Part shown: positions 15,609 through 23,365 of the stretch, in pieces
Layout of the letters: the number at the start of each line of letters is the position of its first letter
Position numbering within the stretch: the first letter of the stretch is position 1
DNA from: Planctomycetota bacterium
GTDB taxonomy: Bacteria > Planctomycetota > B15-G4
Reading direction: 5' to 3'
DNA: 42,374 nucleotides
Assembly: GCA_029259695.1 (NCBI GenBank)
Contig: JAJDEQ010000189.1
Location: 1-42,374 of the forward strand
The notes under the pieces: generated by a model
What the model was told of the DNA's origin: nothing
Databases searched by the model: none
What the model saw: the letters and a program-made list of their open reading frames with translations, nothing else
Position numbers and translations under genes: made by a program

Positions 15609-16568
15609 ATGTTGCGCTTCCTGATGACGTCGTGCATGGCCGCAGTCCTGGCCGCGGGTGCCACCGCCCAAGCCACCTCCCAGTTCCGCATCACCGAGGT
15701 CCTGGTGAACCCGACCAGCGGCGATCAGATCGTGGAGATCAAGAACCTGGGCCCGTCGGGGGCGACGATCGGCAACCACAACCTGTGCCTGCAGCTCCAG
15801 TACGTGACCCTGCCGTTCCAGTTCATGAACGCCGGCAAGTCGATCCGGGTCCACATCGGGGTCGCCGGCACCAACACGCCGGACGACATCTTCACCGGCG
15901 CCGCCTTCCCGACCATGAACGCCGTGGCCGACAGCATGGGCCTCTACCGGCCCGGGGGCGGGATGCCGTTCTTCGGCAATCCCGCCAACATGATCGACTT
16001 CGTCCAGTGGGGCGCCGCGAACCAGCTCCGATCCGACGTGGCCGTGGCCGCCAATCTCTGGGACGACACGACGAAGTTCATCCCCACCCCCGTGGCGGAC
16101 GAGAGCATCGCCTGGGACGGAGACGGAGATGACGCGGCGGACTGGTTCCGGGACGTGGGCCCCACCCTGGGCGCCGAGAACCTCACGGCCACCGCCTCGG
16201 TGGTGGACGTGGGACCGGGGTGCGGGGAGACCACGCCGCCCGTGCTCACGGCAGGTGCCCCGGCCCTGGGCAACAAGGACTTCTTCGTGGACATCGACTC
16301 CACCCAGACCGGCAGCCAGGCGCTGCTGTTCATCAACGCCGGCACGACCAACATCCCGGTGCTGCTGATCTGCAACCTCTACGTGCCCCAGCCGGCCCTG
16401 GAACTCAGCGGACTGCCGCTCGACGTCGACGGCGACATCCGGCTCAGCGGCCTGATCCCCGAGGACGCGACCCTGGCCGGCATCCCCCTCGGCTTCCAGG
16501 CGCTGGTCGTGAACGGCGTGGCGATCCCCAAGTTCGACCTGAGCAACGGCCTCGAGATCACCTTCTGA
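15609..16568 (+). CDS. Secreted lamin-tail-domain-like protein with planctomycete-type C-terminal domain
   Basis: 319 residues. The start is fixed by a strong purine-rich site (GGAGAGAGAG, 15596-15605) four bases upstream. The signal peptide covers about residues 1-21. Residues about 24-190 read as a lamin-tail-like (LTD) beta domain: FRITEVLVNP, QIVEIKNLG, then NMIDFVQWG. Bacterial LTDs occur in secreted proteins and extracellular nucleases, with no catalytic residue of their own. Residues about 200-319 resemble the beta-domain also seen at the C-termini of the DUF1028 protein and the M14 peptidase here (the APALGNKDF segment, then LPLDVDG). No catalytic motif was found. The gene lies between the SdrD-B protein and the pseudopilin cluster, so it could be cargo or a partner of the filament; that is inference. 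Confidence 0.7.
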   Translation: MLRFLMTSCMAAVLAAGATAQATSQFRITEVLVNPTSGDQIVEIKNLGPSGATIGNHNLCLQLQYVTLPFQFMNAGKSIRVHIGVAGTNTPDDIFTGAAFPTMNAVADSMGLYRPGGGMPFFGNPANMIDFVQWGAANQLRSDVAVAANLWDDTTKFIPTPVADESIAWDGDGDDAADWFRDVGPTLGAENLTATASVVDVGPGCGETTPPVLTAGAPALGNKDFFVDIDSTQTGSQALLFINAGTTNIPVLLICNLYVPQPALELSGLPLDVDGDIRLSGLIPEDATLAGIPLGFQALVVNGVAIPKFDLSNGLEITF

Positions 16569-16834
16569 CCCGCGGTGGCTCGGGCAGGACCGGCTCGCCT
16601 GGCCCCTGCACGGGGCCCGGAGAAAAAAACTCGACGCCCCGGATGCGGCGCAAGGCGCCTGTGGGCGAAACGCCGCCACGTTGCCGAATTCGCTCAAGAA
16701 GCGGCAGCAATCTCGTCGATGAGAGCCCCGGCGGTTTGCCCATACCGGCCTGCTCCCAACCCCCGGCGCTTTTTGGGCCCCCGGATTTGTCTTGACACCA
16801 TCTCGGTGTACTGTTCTCGCAACCACGCAATGGG
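16569..16834 (+). promoter_or_regulatory. 266-base leader with hairpin and candidate promoter of the pseudopilin cluster
   Basis: No gene seen. GGCCCC-TGCAC-GGGGCC at 16602-16618 is a hairpin shortly after the preceding stop, followed by GGAG and a run of seven A. A perfect TTGACA is at 16792-16797, but the hexamers 16-18 bases further (16814-16820) are poor -10 matches. The alternative is TTGTCT (16787-16792) with TACTGT (16809-16814), 16 bases apart. The stretch is less GC-rich than its surroundings. No known riboswitch consensus was recognised. Confidence 0.4.
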
Positions 16835-16846
16835 ATGCGAGATCAA

Positions 16847-17362
16847 ATGAACAAGACCAACAAGAAGAACCGGGACACGCGCCAGAGCGGCTTCACCATG
16901 GTGGAGATCCTCATGGCAACCGTCATCATCGGGATCGCCGTCATGGGCAGCTCCTCTGCCATGTTGGGCGCCGCCCAGACCAAGCACGAGCTCGAAGACG
17001 AGGCTCCCTTCCAGGCGACGCTGCTCGCCAAGGAGATCCACGAACTCGCCCAGGCCCTGCCCAAGACGCCGAGCGGCGTCGTGGGTGTGACCAAGGCTGC
17101 CGACATCGCCGCCCTCGACTCACTCGTCGGTGCGACCTTCGACCCGCCGATCTGCGCCAACGGCAAGGCCAACCTCGAGCTCGCCGGCTGGACGCAGGAA
17201 GTCGACCTGCAGCTCTACGACCTCAACGACCTCTCAGCCGCGACCGGTGAGACGGCCTGGATGGGCGTCGACAAGCACTCCGAGCGCATGTACAAGCTCA
17301 TCGTCACGATCAAGCAGCACGGTGCGGTCGTCGACACGTACAACTGGTGGGTGACCCCGTGA
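16847..17362 (+). CDS. Type II/IV minor pseudopilin, GspI/PilV-like
   Basis: 171 residues from the ATG at 16847, which has GAG at a fair distance; an in-frame ATG at 16835 has no site. The prepilin signature is intact: basic leader ending QSG, cut before F, then FTMVE with Glu at +5 and a hydrophobic helix (ILMATVIIGIAVMGSS). The size and short soluble domain fit GspI/PilV-type minor pseudopilins, processed by a prepilin peptidase encoded outside the window. The C-terminal half is a small alpha/beta domain with one Cys and no assignment. It opens the six-gene cluster and overlaps the next gene by GTGA. Confidence 0.8.
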   Translation: MNKTNKKNRDTRQSGFTMVEILMATVIIGIAVMGSSSAMLGAAQTKHELEDEAPFQATLLAKEIHELAQALPKTPSGVVGVTKAADIAALDSLVGATFDPPICANGKANLELAGWTQEVDLQLYDLNDLSAATGETAWMGVDKHSERMYKLIVTIKQHGAVVDTYNWWVTP

Positions 17363-18690
17363 TCACCGCGCGAGAAGCCCCCGCGCGACTCGCCTCCGAC
17401 ACGACAGCCGACAAGCAAGCAGCCTTCACCATGCTGGAGCTGCTGATCGCCCTGTCGATCGGAGCGATGATCCTGGCCGCGCTCGCCTCGTCGACGCAGG
17501 TCTTCGGCGCCAACATCGAGTACCTGCGGGACGATCCCCAGCGCGAGCTCGAGCAGTCGCTGACGAACTTCACGACCGCCGTGCGCCACGCCTGGGTGGT
17601 CGAGAAGCCGAGCGACACCGAACTCCGCATCGTGGACGCCCTGGGCAATGCCACGCGGTTCGAGCTCGATGGCTCGACGATCCGCGTGCACCGTCCCAAC
17701 GGCGCCGCGGGCGTCCTGCTCGAGGGCGTCAGCGACTGTGCCTTCGAGCTGGAGACCATGCAGCGACTGCGCGAAGCCGACCCCCGTGCGCTCTACGGCC
17801 CTCTGTTCAGTGACCTCCCCCTCGGCACGCCGAGCGAGCGCGTGCTCGAGGACGGCGAAGCGATCTCCCTCGGCTTCACGGTGCCTGCCCTCGCTCCCGC
17901 CACCGTGGAGACCGTCGACGGCGTCAACGAACAGCTTCTCGAGAGCACGCTCGACCGCGTGCTGCTGCCGCTCGCCCGGGTGGACGGATCGTTCAAGGAG
18001 TTCTGCCACCTGCACGCACCCGGCCCGCCCCACAACCCGAGCCACCCGGACGACACCGGCCTGCTCACCATCGAGCTCTACGAAGCACGCGCGCCGGGCA
18101 GCGCCGAGACCTACGGGCCGGCACTCGCCTCGATGGACATCCCCACCGCCGCCCTGCCCACCGGAACCCACACCTGGTGGGACCACGGGGCAGGCGGAAC
18201 GATCATCGCACCCGAGGTGATCGACCCACCCGCAGGCGTCGCCTGGGGCTGGTGGGACGGCCACCCGAACGTCGAGCTGGTGCTCGACACCCCTGCGGTG
18301 GACGCGCCGATCGACCTCTCGGCCATGGGGGCCGTGGTCTACCCCGGCAAGTCATACACCCTCGTCGCCAGGGTCAGCGGGCTCGACTTCGTCGTGCTCG
18401 AGACCGTGCCGGCACCCGGGGTGAGCTACACCGCCGTGGCGACGCAGAGTGCACCGGGCGCACCGTTCATCGATCAGCCGCTGGCCGTGAGGCGCACCAT
18501 CGAAGGTCTGGCCACCTACACCCAGACCAACGCGTTCGACGTCATCCGCCAGGTGTCGGTCACTCTCGAACGGGACGACGGCTCGGCCTTCACCGGCTCG
18601 GCTCTCGTGACCACCCAGGCTGCCAGTTCCAACCCTTGGCACGGAGCCGTGCCGGGCGAGCTGCCGACCCTGCTCACTCCCGGGAGCTGA
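17359..18690 (+). CDS. Large GspJ/PilW-like pseudopilin, copy 1
   Basis: 443 residues from the GTG at 17359, which overlaps the previous stop as GTGA. A longer frame from 17347 is possible but unneeded. The prepilin motif is QAA-FTMLELL, with Ala rather than Gly at -1 and Glu at +5, followed by a hydrophobic helix (LIALSIGAMILAALASS). GspJ/PilW proteins are usually about 200 residues. This one carries an extra 200-250 residues whose pattern (LYEARAPG, SMDIPTAALPTG, PGKSYTLVA) looks like a jelly-roll domain of extracellular proteins, inserted before a C-terminal part matching its paralogue at 20829. In place of that paralogue's CHIPPGNP module it has a Trp-rich stretch (THTWWDHG, WGWWDGHP). 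Confidence 0.8.
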   Translation: MITAREAPARLASDTTADKQAAFTMLELLIALSIGAMILAALASSTQVFGANIEYLRDDPQRELEQSLTNFTTAVRHAWVVEKPSDTELRIVDALGNATRFELDGSTIRVHRPNGAAGVLLEGVSDCAFELETMQRLREADPRALYGPLFSDLPLGTPSERVLEDGEAISLGFTVPALAPATVETVDGVNEQLLESTLDRVLLPLARVDGSFKEFCHLHAPGPPHNPSHPDDTGLLTIELYEARAPGSAETYGPALASMDIPTAALPTGTHTWWDHGAGGTIIAPEVIDPPAGVAWGWWDGHPNVELVLDTPAVDAPIDLSAMGAVVYPGKSYTLVARVSGLDFVVLETVPAPGVSYTAVATQSAPGAPFIDQPLAVRRTIEGLATYTQTNAFDVIRQVSVTLERDDGSAFTGSALVTTQAASSNPWHGAVPGELPTLLTPGS

Positions 18691-18777
18691 GCACAGCACC
18701 TTCTTCACCCCTGACCGTTTCCAAACCTCCGTGACCATGCGCTCGACGCCCGACGGCGAGCGAATGACCAGACAACC

Positions 18778-19824
18778 ATGAGATTCACCATGACCACGCC
18801 AGCGCACACAGCGCGTCGCGAGCAGGGCTTCGCCATCGTGGCGGTCCTGCTCGTCGTCACCCTGATGACGACCCTCGGCGCCACCTACCTCCGCCACGTC
18901 CTCGTCGAGCAGCCGCAGTCACTCACCGCGCGCTCGACGATCGATGCCCAGGAGGCCGTCCACTCCGGCTGCAACTTCGCGCAGCAGGCGCTCAACGTCG
19001 GCAAGGACGCCCTCACCGCCACCGTGACCAACGGCAACAAGACGGCCTCGATCCAGGTGGACGAGCTGGCTGACGGCCACGGCCGCATGTTCGTGCGCTC
19101 GGTCAACGACTACGGTATCGGCGCCACGGTGCTCGCGGAAGTCGCGCGCACTCCCGAGCCGGTCACGTCCCACCCCGACGACCTGCCGGGCATCGACCCC
19201 GATACGCTCGACGAGATCATGGGCGACCCGACCATCGAGAAGCACTACTACGGCGGCCAGCAGTGGATCCGTGACTGCGACCTCGAAGGCGTCGTCGTGG
19301 TCAGGAACACCTCGGCGGTGTTCTTCGACAACGTCACCATCCGCGGCGTGCTGGTCTCCGAGGACGCCCTCAGCACCGACCCGATCGGCGACTTCGATCC
19401 GAGCACCACGCCCTGCGCCCTGACCGACGGCAGCCTGCGCATCACCCCCGGCGACTTCCTGCCGGGTGTCGCCGTGGTCATGCCCGACGGCGTCCTGACC
19501 AACTACCACAACGACTCGAGCGTGCAGATCGAGGGCGACATCATCGCCTACCGCTGCAGCCTCGAGGCGATCGGCTCGATCCGCGGCAACATCGCCACGG
19601 TCGTGCCCGCTGAAATCGACGAGTCCATCGTTCGTCCCGGCTCCGGCCGCGGCCCGACCGAGTGGTCTGACGACCTGTCCATGGGGAGTACCTGGAACAC
19701 CGCGTACCTCGCGTTCCTGCCCCGGGTCAGCACTGTGGGCCAGCTGAGCGCCATCACGGGATACAGCTTCCCGTCGGCGCCCGCCCATGCGGTGAGCGAG
19801 GAGGAGAACTTCACTTCACCGTGA
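18778..19824 (+). CDS. PilX/GspK-like pseudopilin, copy 1
   Basis: 348 residues from the ATG at 18778. The ATG at 18790 (344 residues) is as likely, because GAG lies seven bases before it. The motif EQG-FAIVAVLLVV is a prepilin cut site without the Glu at +5. Absence of Glu5 is a known trait of GspK, which sits at the pseudopilus tip, and of some PilX-like proteins. The soluble part has a repeating hydrophobic pattern (GVVVVRNTSAVFFDNVTIRGVLVS) like the beta-helical segment of PilX-type proteins, then PGDFLPGVAVVMPDG and IEGDIIAY. I do not recognise the SAM-like domain of true GspK. It is paralogous along its whole length to 22245-23345. Confidence 0.75.
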   Translation: MRFTMTTPAHTARREQGFAIVAVLLVVTLMTTLGATYLRHVLVEQPQSLTARSTIDAQEAVHSGCNFAQQALNVGKDALTATVTNGNKTASIQVDELADGHGRMFVRSVNDYGIGATVLAEVARTPEPVTSHPDDLPGIDPDTLDEIMGDPTIEKHYYGGQQWIRDCDLEGVVVVRNTSAVFFDNVTIRGVLVSEDALSTDPIGDFDPSTTPCALTDGSLRITPGDFLPGVAVVMPDGVLTNYHNDSSVQIEGDIIAYRCSLEAIGSIRGNIATVVPAEIDESIVRPGSGRGPTEWSDDLSMGSTWNTAYLAFLPRVSTVGQLSAITGYSFPSAPAHAVSEEENFTSP

Positions 19825-19831
19825 ACAACAC

Positions 19832-19905
19832 CCCGCGGGACCCCCGCGGGCGTCGAACCCGGCGCTCGCGGGGCCGTCCCCGGCCTCAGGAGCCGCCTCG
19901 GCTCC
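19832..19905 (+). terminator. Two hairpins after the K-like copy 1
   Basis: CCCGCGGG-ACC-CCCGCGGG at 19832-19850 is a perfect 8-bp hairpin seven bases after the stop. GGAGCCG-CCT-CGGCTCC at 19889-19905 is a second, 7-bp hairpin. Neither has a T-tract. They divide the first cassette (I-J-K) from the second (H-J-K). The rest of the 235-base spacer shows no gene. Confidence 0.5.
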
Positions 19906-20059
19906 GCCCGGCGCCCGAGAGCGTCCCCCCCGACACGTCCCCCCGACCGACCTTCAGCCCCACCCGCCCTGCTTCCGAAGAAGGACCCGGCGAAAGAGGA
20001 ACCGGCCGGATCCCCGAGCCTCACGGAAGAGCGGCGAACACGCCGCGGAGAACCCATCG

Positions 20060-20554
20060 ATGAACGAGCACCGACACACGAGCCCGCCTCCGAGCGGCTT
20101 CACGCTCATCGAACTCCTGGTCGTGGTCGTGATCCTCTCGATCGTGGCCGGTATCACCAGCATGGCGGCCGCCGAGGGCGGTGAGCAGCATCTCGACCTC
20201 GCCGAGGTCCAACTACGCGACGCCATGACGCGCGCCGAGGCCCTGGCGCGCTCGAGCCGTTCGCCTCACGCCGTGGTCTTCGACGTCGCCGGCAACCGCT
20301 TCGCGGTGGTGGACGAGGACGGGAATGCCGTCGTCGATCCGCTCACCAAGCGCGGCTACGTGGTCGATTTCGTGCGCCCGGGTCAGCCGACCCTGGTGCG
20401 CATCGCCGCCGTGAACTTCAGCGACGCCGGCAACGCCGCCATCTACGACGCCCAGGGCGTGCCGCTGACCAACGGCGCCATCAACCTGCAGGCCGGCAAC
20501 TCGGCGTGTGTGTTGCTCTGGGATGGCGCCACGGGCGATCTGCGCCGCCAATAG
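20060..20554 (+). CDS. GspH/FimT-like minor pseudopilin
   Basis: 164 residues. The prepilin motif is PSG-FTLIELL with Glu at +5 and a long hydrophobic helix (VVVVILSIVAGITSM). The rest fits the GspH/FimT layout: a helix rich in Arg/Ala (LRDAMTRAEALARSS) followed by a small beta domain with AVVFDVAGNRFAV and a final GATGDLRR. The length is typical for GspH (about 160-190). GGAG lies nine bases before the ATG. It is the only H-type member of the cluster and sits between the two J-K pairs rather than at the front, as in classical gspH-I-J-K order. Confidence 0.8.
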   Translation: MNEHRHTSPPPSGFTLIELLVVVVILSIVAGITSMAAAEGGEQHLDLAEVQLRDAMTRAEALARSSRSPHAVVFDVAGNRFAVVDEDGNAVVDPLTKRGYVVDFVRPGQPTLVRIAAVNFSDAGNAAIYDAQGVPLTNGAINLQAGNSACVLLWDGATGDLRRQ

Positions 20555-20828
20555 GCGCACGGAGCCGTCCCTTCAGAGGGTGGGCCCCTCCCCGGGCCGC
20601 AACGGACGGGATCCAGCCTTCCGGCTCGTCCCCGGGTGCCCCTGCACCGGGAGTAGCAGAACGGCTTGTCTCAGGATCCCGGCGCCCCGCGACCGATGAC
20701 TGTGTCGCGAGTCCTCCACGTCCCGTCCCCCCGGACGCGGCGTCGAGCCCCTCGTGAAAGGCCCCGCGGCCCAACCCGGCCCGGGCACCCTGCCCGTGGA
20801 CACGGGTCACACGTCATCGGAGACACCC
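20555..20828 (+). promoter_or_regulatory. 274-base spacer before J-like copy 2, with hairpin and palindrome
   Basis: No gene seen. GGCCC-CTCCCC-GGGCC at 20583-20598 is a hairpin after the H-like gene. CCCGTG-GA-CACGGG at 20793-20806 is a near-contiguous palindrome 12 bases before the ribosome-binding site GGAGA (20819-20823). TAGCAG at 20653-20658 is a weak -10-like hexamer. Confidence 0.35.
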
Positions 20829-22178
20829 ATGCTCGTTCGCGAACATGCCCCCGCCGTCCAGTCCCGCGGTCTGCGCGGATTCTCACTGGTCGAGATGCTG
20901 GTCGCCCTGTCCATCGGTGCGCTCATCGTCGTCAGCCTCACGCACGCGATGCAGGTCTTCAGCGCGAACGTCGAAGCCGTGCGTGCCGAGCCCGACACCG
21001 ACCTCGAAGAGGCCGTCACCCTGGTCACTGACGAGGTGCGTCGCGCGTGGTACGTCGAGCAACCGTCGGCCAACCAGATCGACATCTTCGATCCCTACGG
21101 CAACCGCACCTCCTACTTCAAGGACGGCTCGCAACTCAAGGTGCGCCGCCCCAGCGGGCAGGTCGGCGTCATGCTCGAGGACGTGCAGGACGTGGACTTC
21201 AGCGTGGACACGATCACGCGGCTGCGCGACGACACGCCCGTGGACTCGTACGGCACGGTCTGGGCCACGACGGTTCCCCCCGGCGATCCCGAACCGCTCG
21301 TCGTGCCCCCCGGCGACTGCATCGCCATCGGTTTCATGGCCCCGCTCGACGCGCCGGCCGAGATGGACGTCGTGGCCAACGTCGAAGAGGAGTTGCTCGA
21401 GGCGACCCTCGGCCAGTTGCAGCTCAAGGTGGCGCAGCTCATCGACGGGACGCCCACCGTGGGCGGTGACCTGGCCGTGATGCTGTTCGAGGCCCGCGCC
21501 CCCGGCGAAGGGCAGCCCTTCGGTGATCCGCTCGCGACCATGTCGATCCCGCTCGACACGTTGCCCCCCGCGGTCTGGTCCGCGATCGACCTCGAGCCGA
21601 CGCTCCCGCCGTCCGGCAAGAAGGGCAAGAAGAAGGTCGCGGTGTGCCACATCCCGCCCGGCAACCCCGGGAACGCGCACACGATCTACATCAGCAGCAA
21701 CGCGGTGAACCCCCACCTGGCCCACGGCGACATCCTGGGTGACTGCGCCGAGGTGCTGCCCGAGATGCACCTCGAGGCGCCGACCCTCGCCGTGCCGATC
21801 GACCTCGGCTCGCTCGGCGTCAAGATCCAGCCGGGACGCGCCTACAGCGTGGTGCTGGCCGTGCAGGGCGACCGCAGCATCGTCGTCAACACGATCCCCA
21901 ACGCGGCGGCCGAGCGTTCGGGCGTCGCCTACCAGCTCTCCCACGCCGGCGTGTTCGAGAGCAAGGCGATCTCGCTGCCGTGCACGATCCAGGGGACGCG
22001 CAGCTACACCCAGACCAGGTCGGTCCCGGTCATCACGCGCGTCACCCTCGACGCCGACCTCGTCGACGGGCGCACCATCGCCGGCTCGGCCATCGTGACC
22101 GGCCAGACGGCGGTGCGGAACCCGTGGCTGGGCGCCGTCCCCGGCGAGATGCCGACCCTCGAACTGCACGGCAACTGA
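20829..22178 (+). CDS. Large GspJ/PilW-like pseudopilin, copy 2, with inserted CHIPPGNP module
   Basis: 449 residues from the ATG at 20829, five bases after GGAGA; the frame stays open to a GTG at 20754 that has no site. The prepilin motif is LRG-FSLVEML with Glu +5. It aligns throughout with the copy at 17359: AMQVFSANVE versus STQVFGANIE, LFEARAPG versus LYEARAPG, NPWLGAVPGEMPTL versus NPWHGAVPGELPTL. The difference is at about residues 265-310. Here a Lys/Gly linker (KKGKKK) leads into VCHIPPGNPGNAHTIYIS and HLAHGDILGDC, a small Cys/His module I recall from other secreted bacterial proteins. It sits inside the jelly-roll-like domain, where copy 1 has a Trp-rich segment. Two Cys and several His suggest a disulfide or metal-bound knob. 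Function unknown. Confidence 0.8.
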   Translation: MLVREHAPAVQSRGLRGFSLVEMLVALSIGALIVVSLTHAMQVFSANVEAVRAEPDTDLEEAVTLVTDEVRRAWYVEQPSANQIDIFDPYGNRTSYFKDGSQLKVRRPSGQVGVMLEDVQDVDFSVDTITRLRDDTPVDSYGTVWATTVPPGDPEPLVVPPGDCIAIGFMAPLDAPAEMDVVANVEEELLEATLGQLQLKVAQLIDGTPTVGGDLAVMLFEARAPGEGQPFGDPLATMSIPLDTLPPAVWSAIDLEPTLPPSGKKGKKKVAVCHIPPGNPGNAHTIYISSNAVNPHLAHGDILGDCAEVLPEMHLEAPTLAVPIDLGSLGVKIQPGRAYSVVLAVQGDRSIVVNTIPNAAAERSGVAYQLSHAGVFESKAISLPCTIQGTRSYTQTRSVPVITRVTLDADLVDGRTIAGSAIVTGQTAVRNPWLGAVPGEMPTLELHGN

Positions 22179-22180
22179 GC

Positions 22181-22196
22181 GGCGCCCCCTGGCGCC
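22181..22196 (+). terminator. Small hairpin between J-like and K-like copies 2
   Basis: GGCGCC-CCCT-GGCGCC, a perfect 6-bp stem three bases after the stop at 22178. There is no T-tract. It could attenuate or stabilise the message rather than end it, as the next gene starts 48 bases later. Confidence 0.35.
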
Positions 22197-22244
22197 CCGC
22201 ACGAAACGAACCGCAAGCCGGTCCTCGGAATCGGAGATCTCTCG

Positions 22245-23345
22245 ATGCATGCCCCCTCGAACCTTCAACAGCTCCCCCGCCGTCCGCGGGCCCAGGCCGG
22301 ATTCGCCATCGTGGCGATCCTGCTCGTCGTCGGCGTGATGACCGCCATCGCGCTCACCTACATCCGCCACATCACCGTGCGCGACCAACAGAGCATCGTG
22401 GGCAAGTCCGCGACCGAGGCCCGAGAGGCCGCGCACTCGGGGGTGCAATACGCACAGCAGATGCTCTCGGTGGGCAAGTCCGAGCTGACCAAGACGCTGG
22501 CCAACGGTGACGGCCTGGCCACGGTCCAGATCAGCGACCTGAGCGAGAACCACGGCCGGATCCAGGTCCAGGCACTCGACGACTACGGCATGGGCTCCAC
22601 GGTGCTCGCCGAAGTGGCGCGCGTGCCCGTGCCCCAGACCACCCACCCCGACAACCTGCCGCGCATCTCGGCCGGCAAGGTGACCGAGCTGCTCGAGGAC
22701 CCCACCATCCCCAAGTACTACTACAGCGGGATGACGTGGATCCGCGACCAGGACATCTACGGCATCGTCGTGGTGCGCAACACGTCGGCCGTGCTCTTCG
22801 ACAACGTCACGATCCACGGCTGCGTGGTGTCCGAGAAGGTCCTCACCGAGGACCCCTTCGGTGACTTCGACATGAGCACCGTGCCCTGCGCCCTGCCCGA
22901 CGGCAACCTGCGCATCACCCCCGCCGACTTCCTGCCCGGCGTGGCCGTGGTGATGCCCGATGGCGTGTTCACCGAGTACCACGAACCGTCGAGCGTGCAG
23001 ATCGAGGGTGACATCGTGGCCTACAAGCTGTCACTCGACACGATCGGTGCGATCCGCGGCAACATCGCCACGGTCGAGCCGCTCGACCTGTCGGGCCAGA
23101 TCGAGCGTCCCGGTGCCAACCGGGGCTACCAGCGCTGGGGCAAGGGCCTGGACATGCACGGCGTGTGGAGCACCGAGTACATGGCCTTCGTGCCGCGCCA
23201 CGACACCGTCGGCTCGCTGCCCGAGATCACCAACTTCGCCTTCCCCCCCGTGTCCTACCACTCCGGCACCGCCCACGCGGCGACCGAGGAGGAGTCGGAA
23301 GCCCCGGGCAGCACGAACGGGCTGTTGTTGGGCGGCGGGAACTGA
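22245..23345 (+). CDS. PilX/GspK-like pseudopilin, copy 2
   Basis: 366 residues; GGAG lies 12 bases before the ATG. The cut site QAG-FAIVAILLVV again lacks Glu at +5, as in tip-type pseudopilins. It matches copy 1 (18778) almost end to end: GSTVLAEVARVP, IVVVRNTSAVLFDNVTI, ITPADFLPGVAVVMPDG, SSVQIEGDIVAYKLSLD, IRGNIATV. Both have a Cys before ALPDG/ALTDG in the same place. The C-terminus ends in a Gly-rich tail (LLLGGGN) absent from copy 1. It closes the cluster; the next gene is convergent, 20 bases away. Confidence 0.75.
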   Translation: MHAPSNLQQLPRRPRAQAGFAIVAILLVVGVMTAIALTYIRHITVRDQQSIVGKSATEAREAAHSGVQYAQQMLSVGKSELTKTLANGDGLATVQISDLSENHGRIQVQALDDYGMGSTVLAEVARVPVPQTTHPDNLPRISAGKVTELLEDPTIPKYYYSGMTWIRDQDIYGIVVVRNTSAVLFDNVTIHGCVVSEKVLTEDPFGDFDMSTVPCALPDGNLRITPADFLPGVAVVMPDGVFTEYHEPSSVQIEGDIVAYKLSLDTIGAIRGNIATVEPLDLSGQIERPGANRGYQRWGKGLDMHGVWSTEYMAFVPRHDTVGSLPEITNFAFPPVSYHSGTAHAATEEESEAPGSTNGLLLGGGN

Positions 23346-23365
23346 CGGTCCGGGTCGGCGCTCCT

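Noticed and set aside
16602..16630. Intrinsic terminator with A-tract after the lamin-tail-like gene
   Set aside because: The run next to the hairpin is A on the + strand, so it would not give a U-tract for the gene it follows; kept only as a hairpin.
16569..16834. c-di-GMP riboswitch in the pseudopilin leader
   Set aside because: A GGGCAAACC string exists only on the opposite strand and the rest of the GEMM consensus, including GACGCAAAGCC, is missing.
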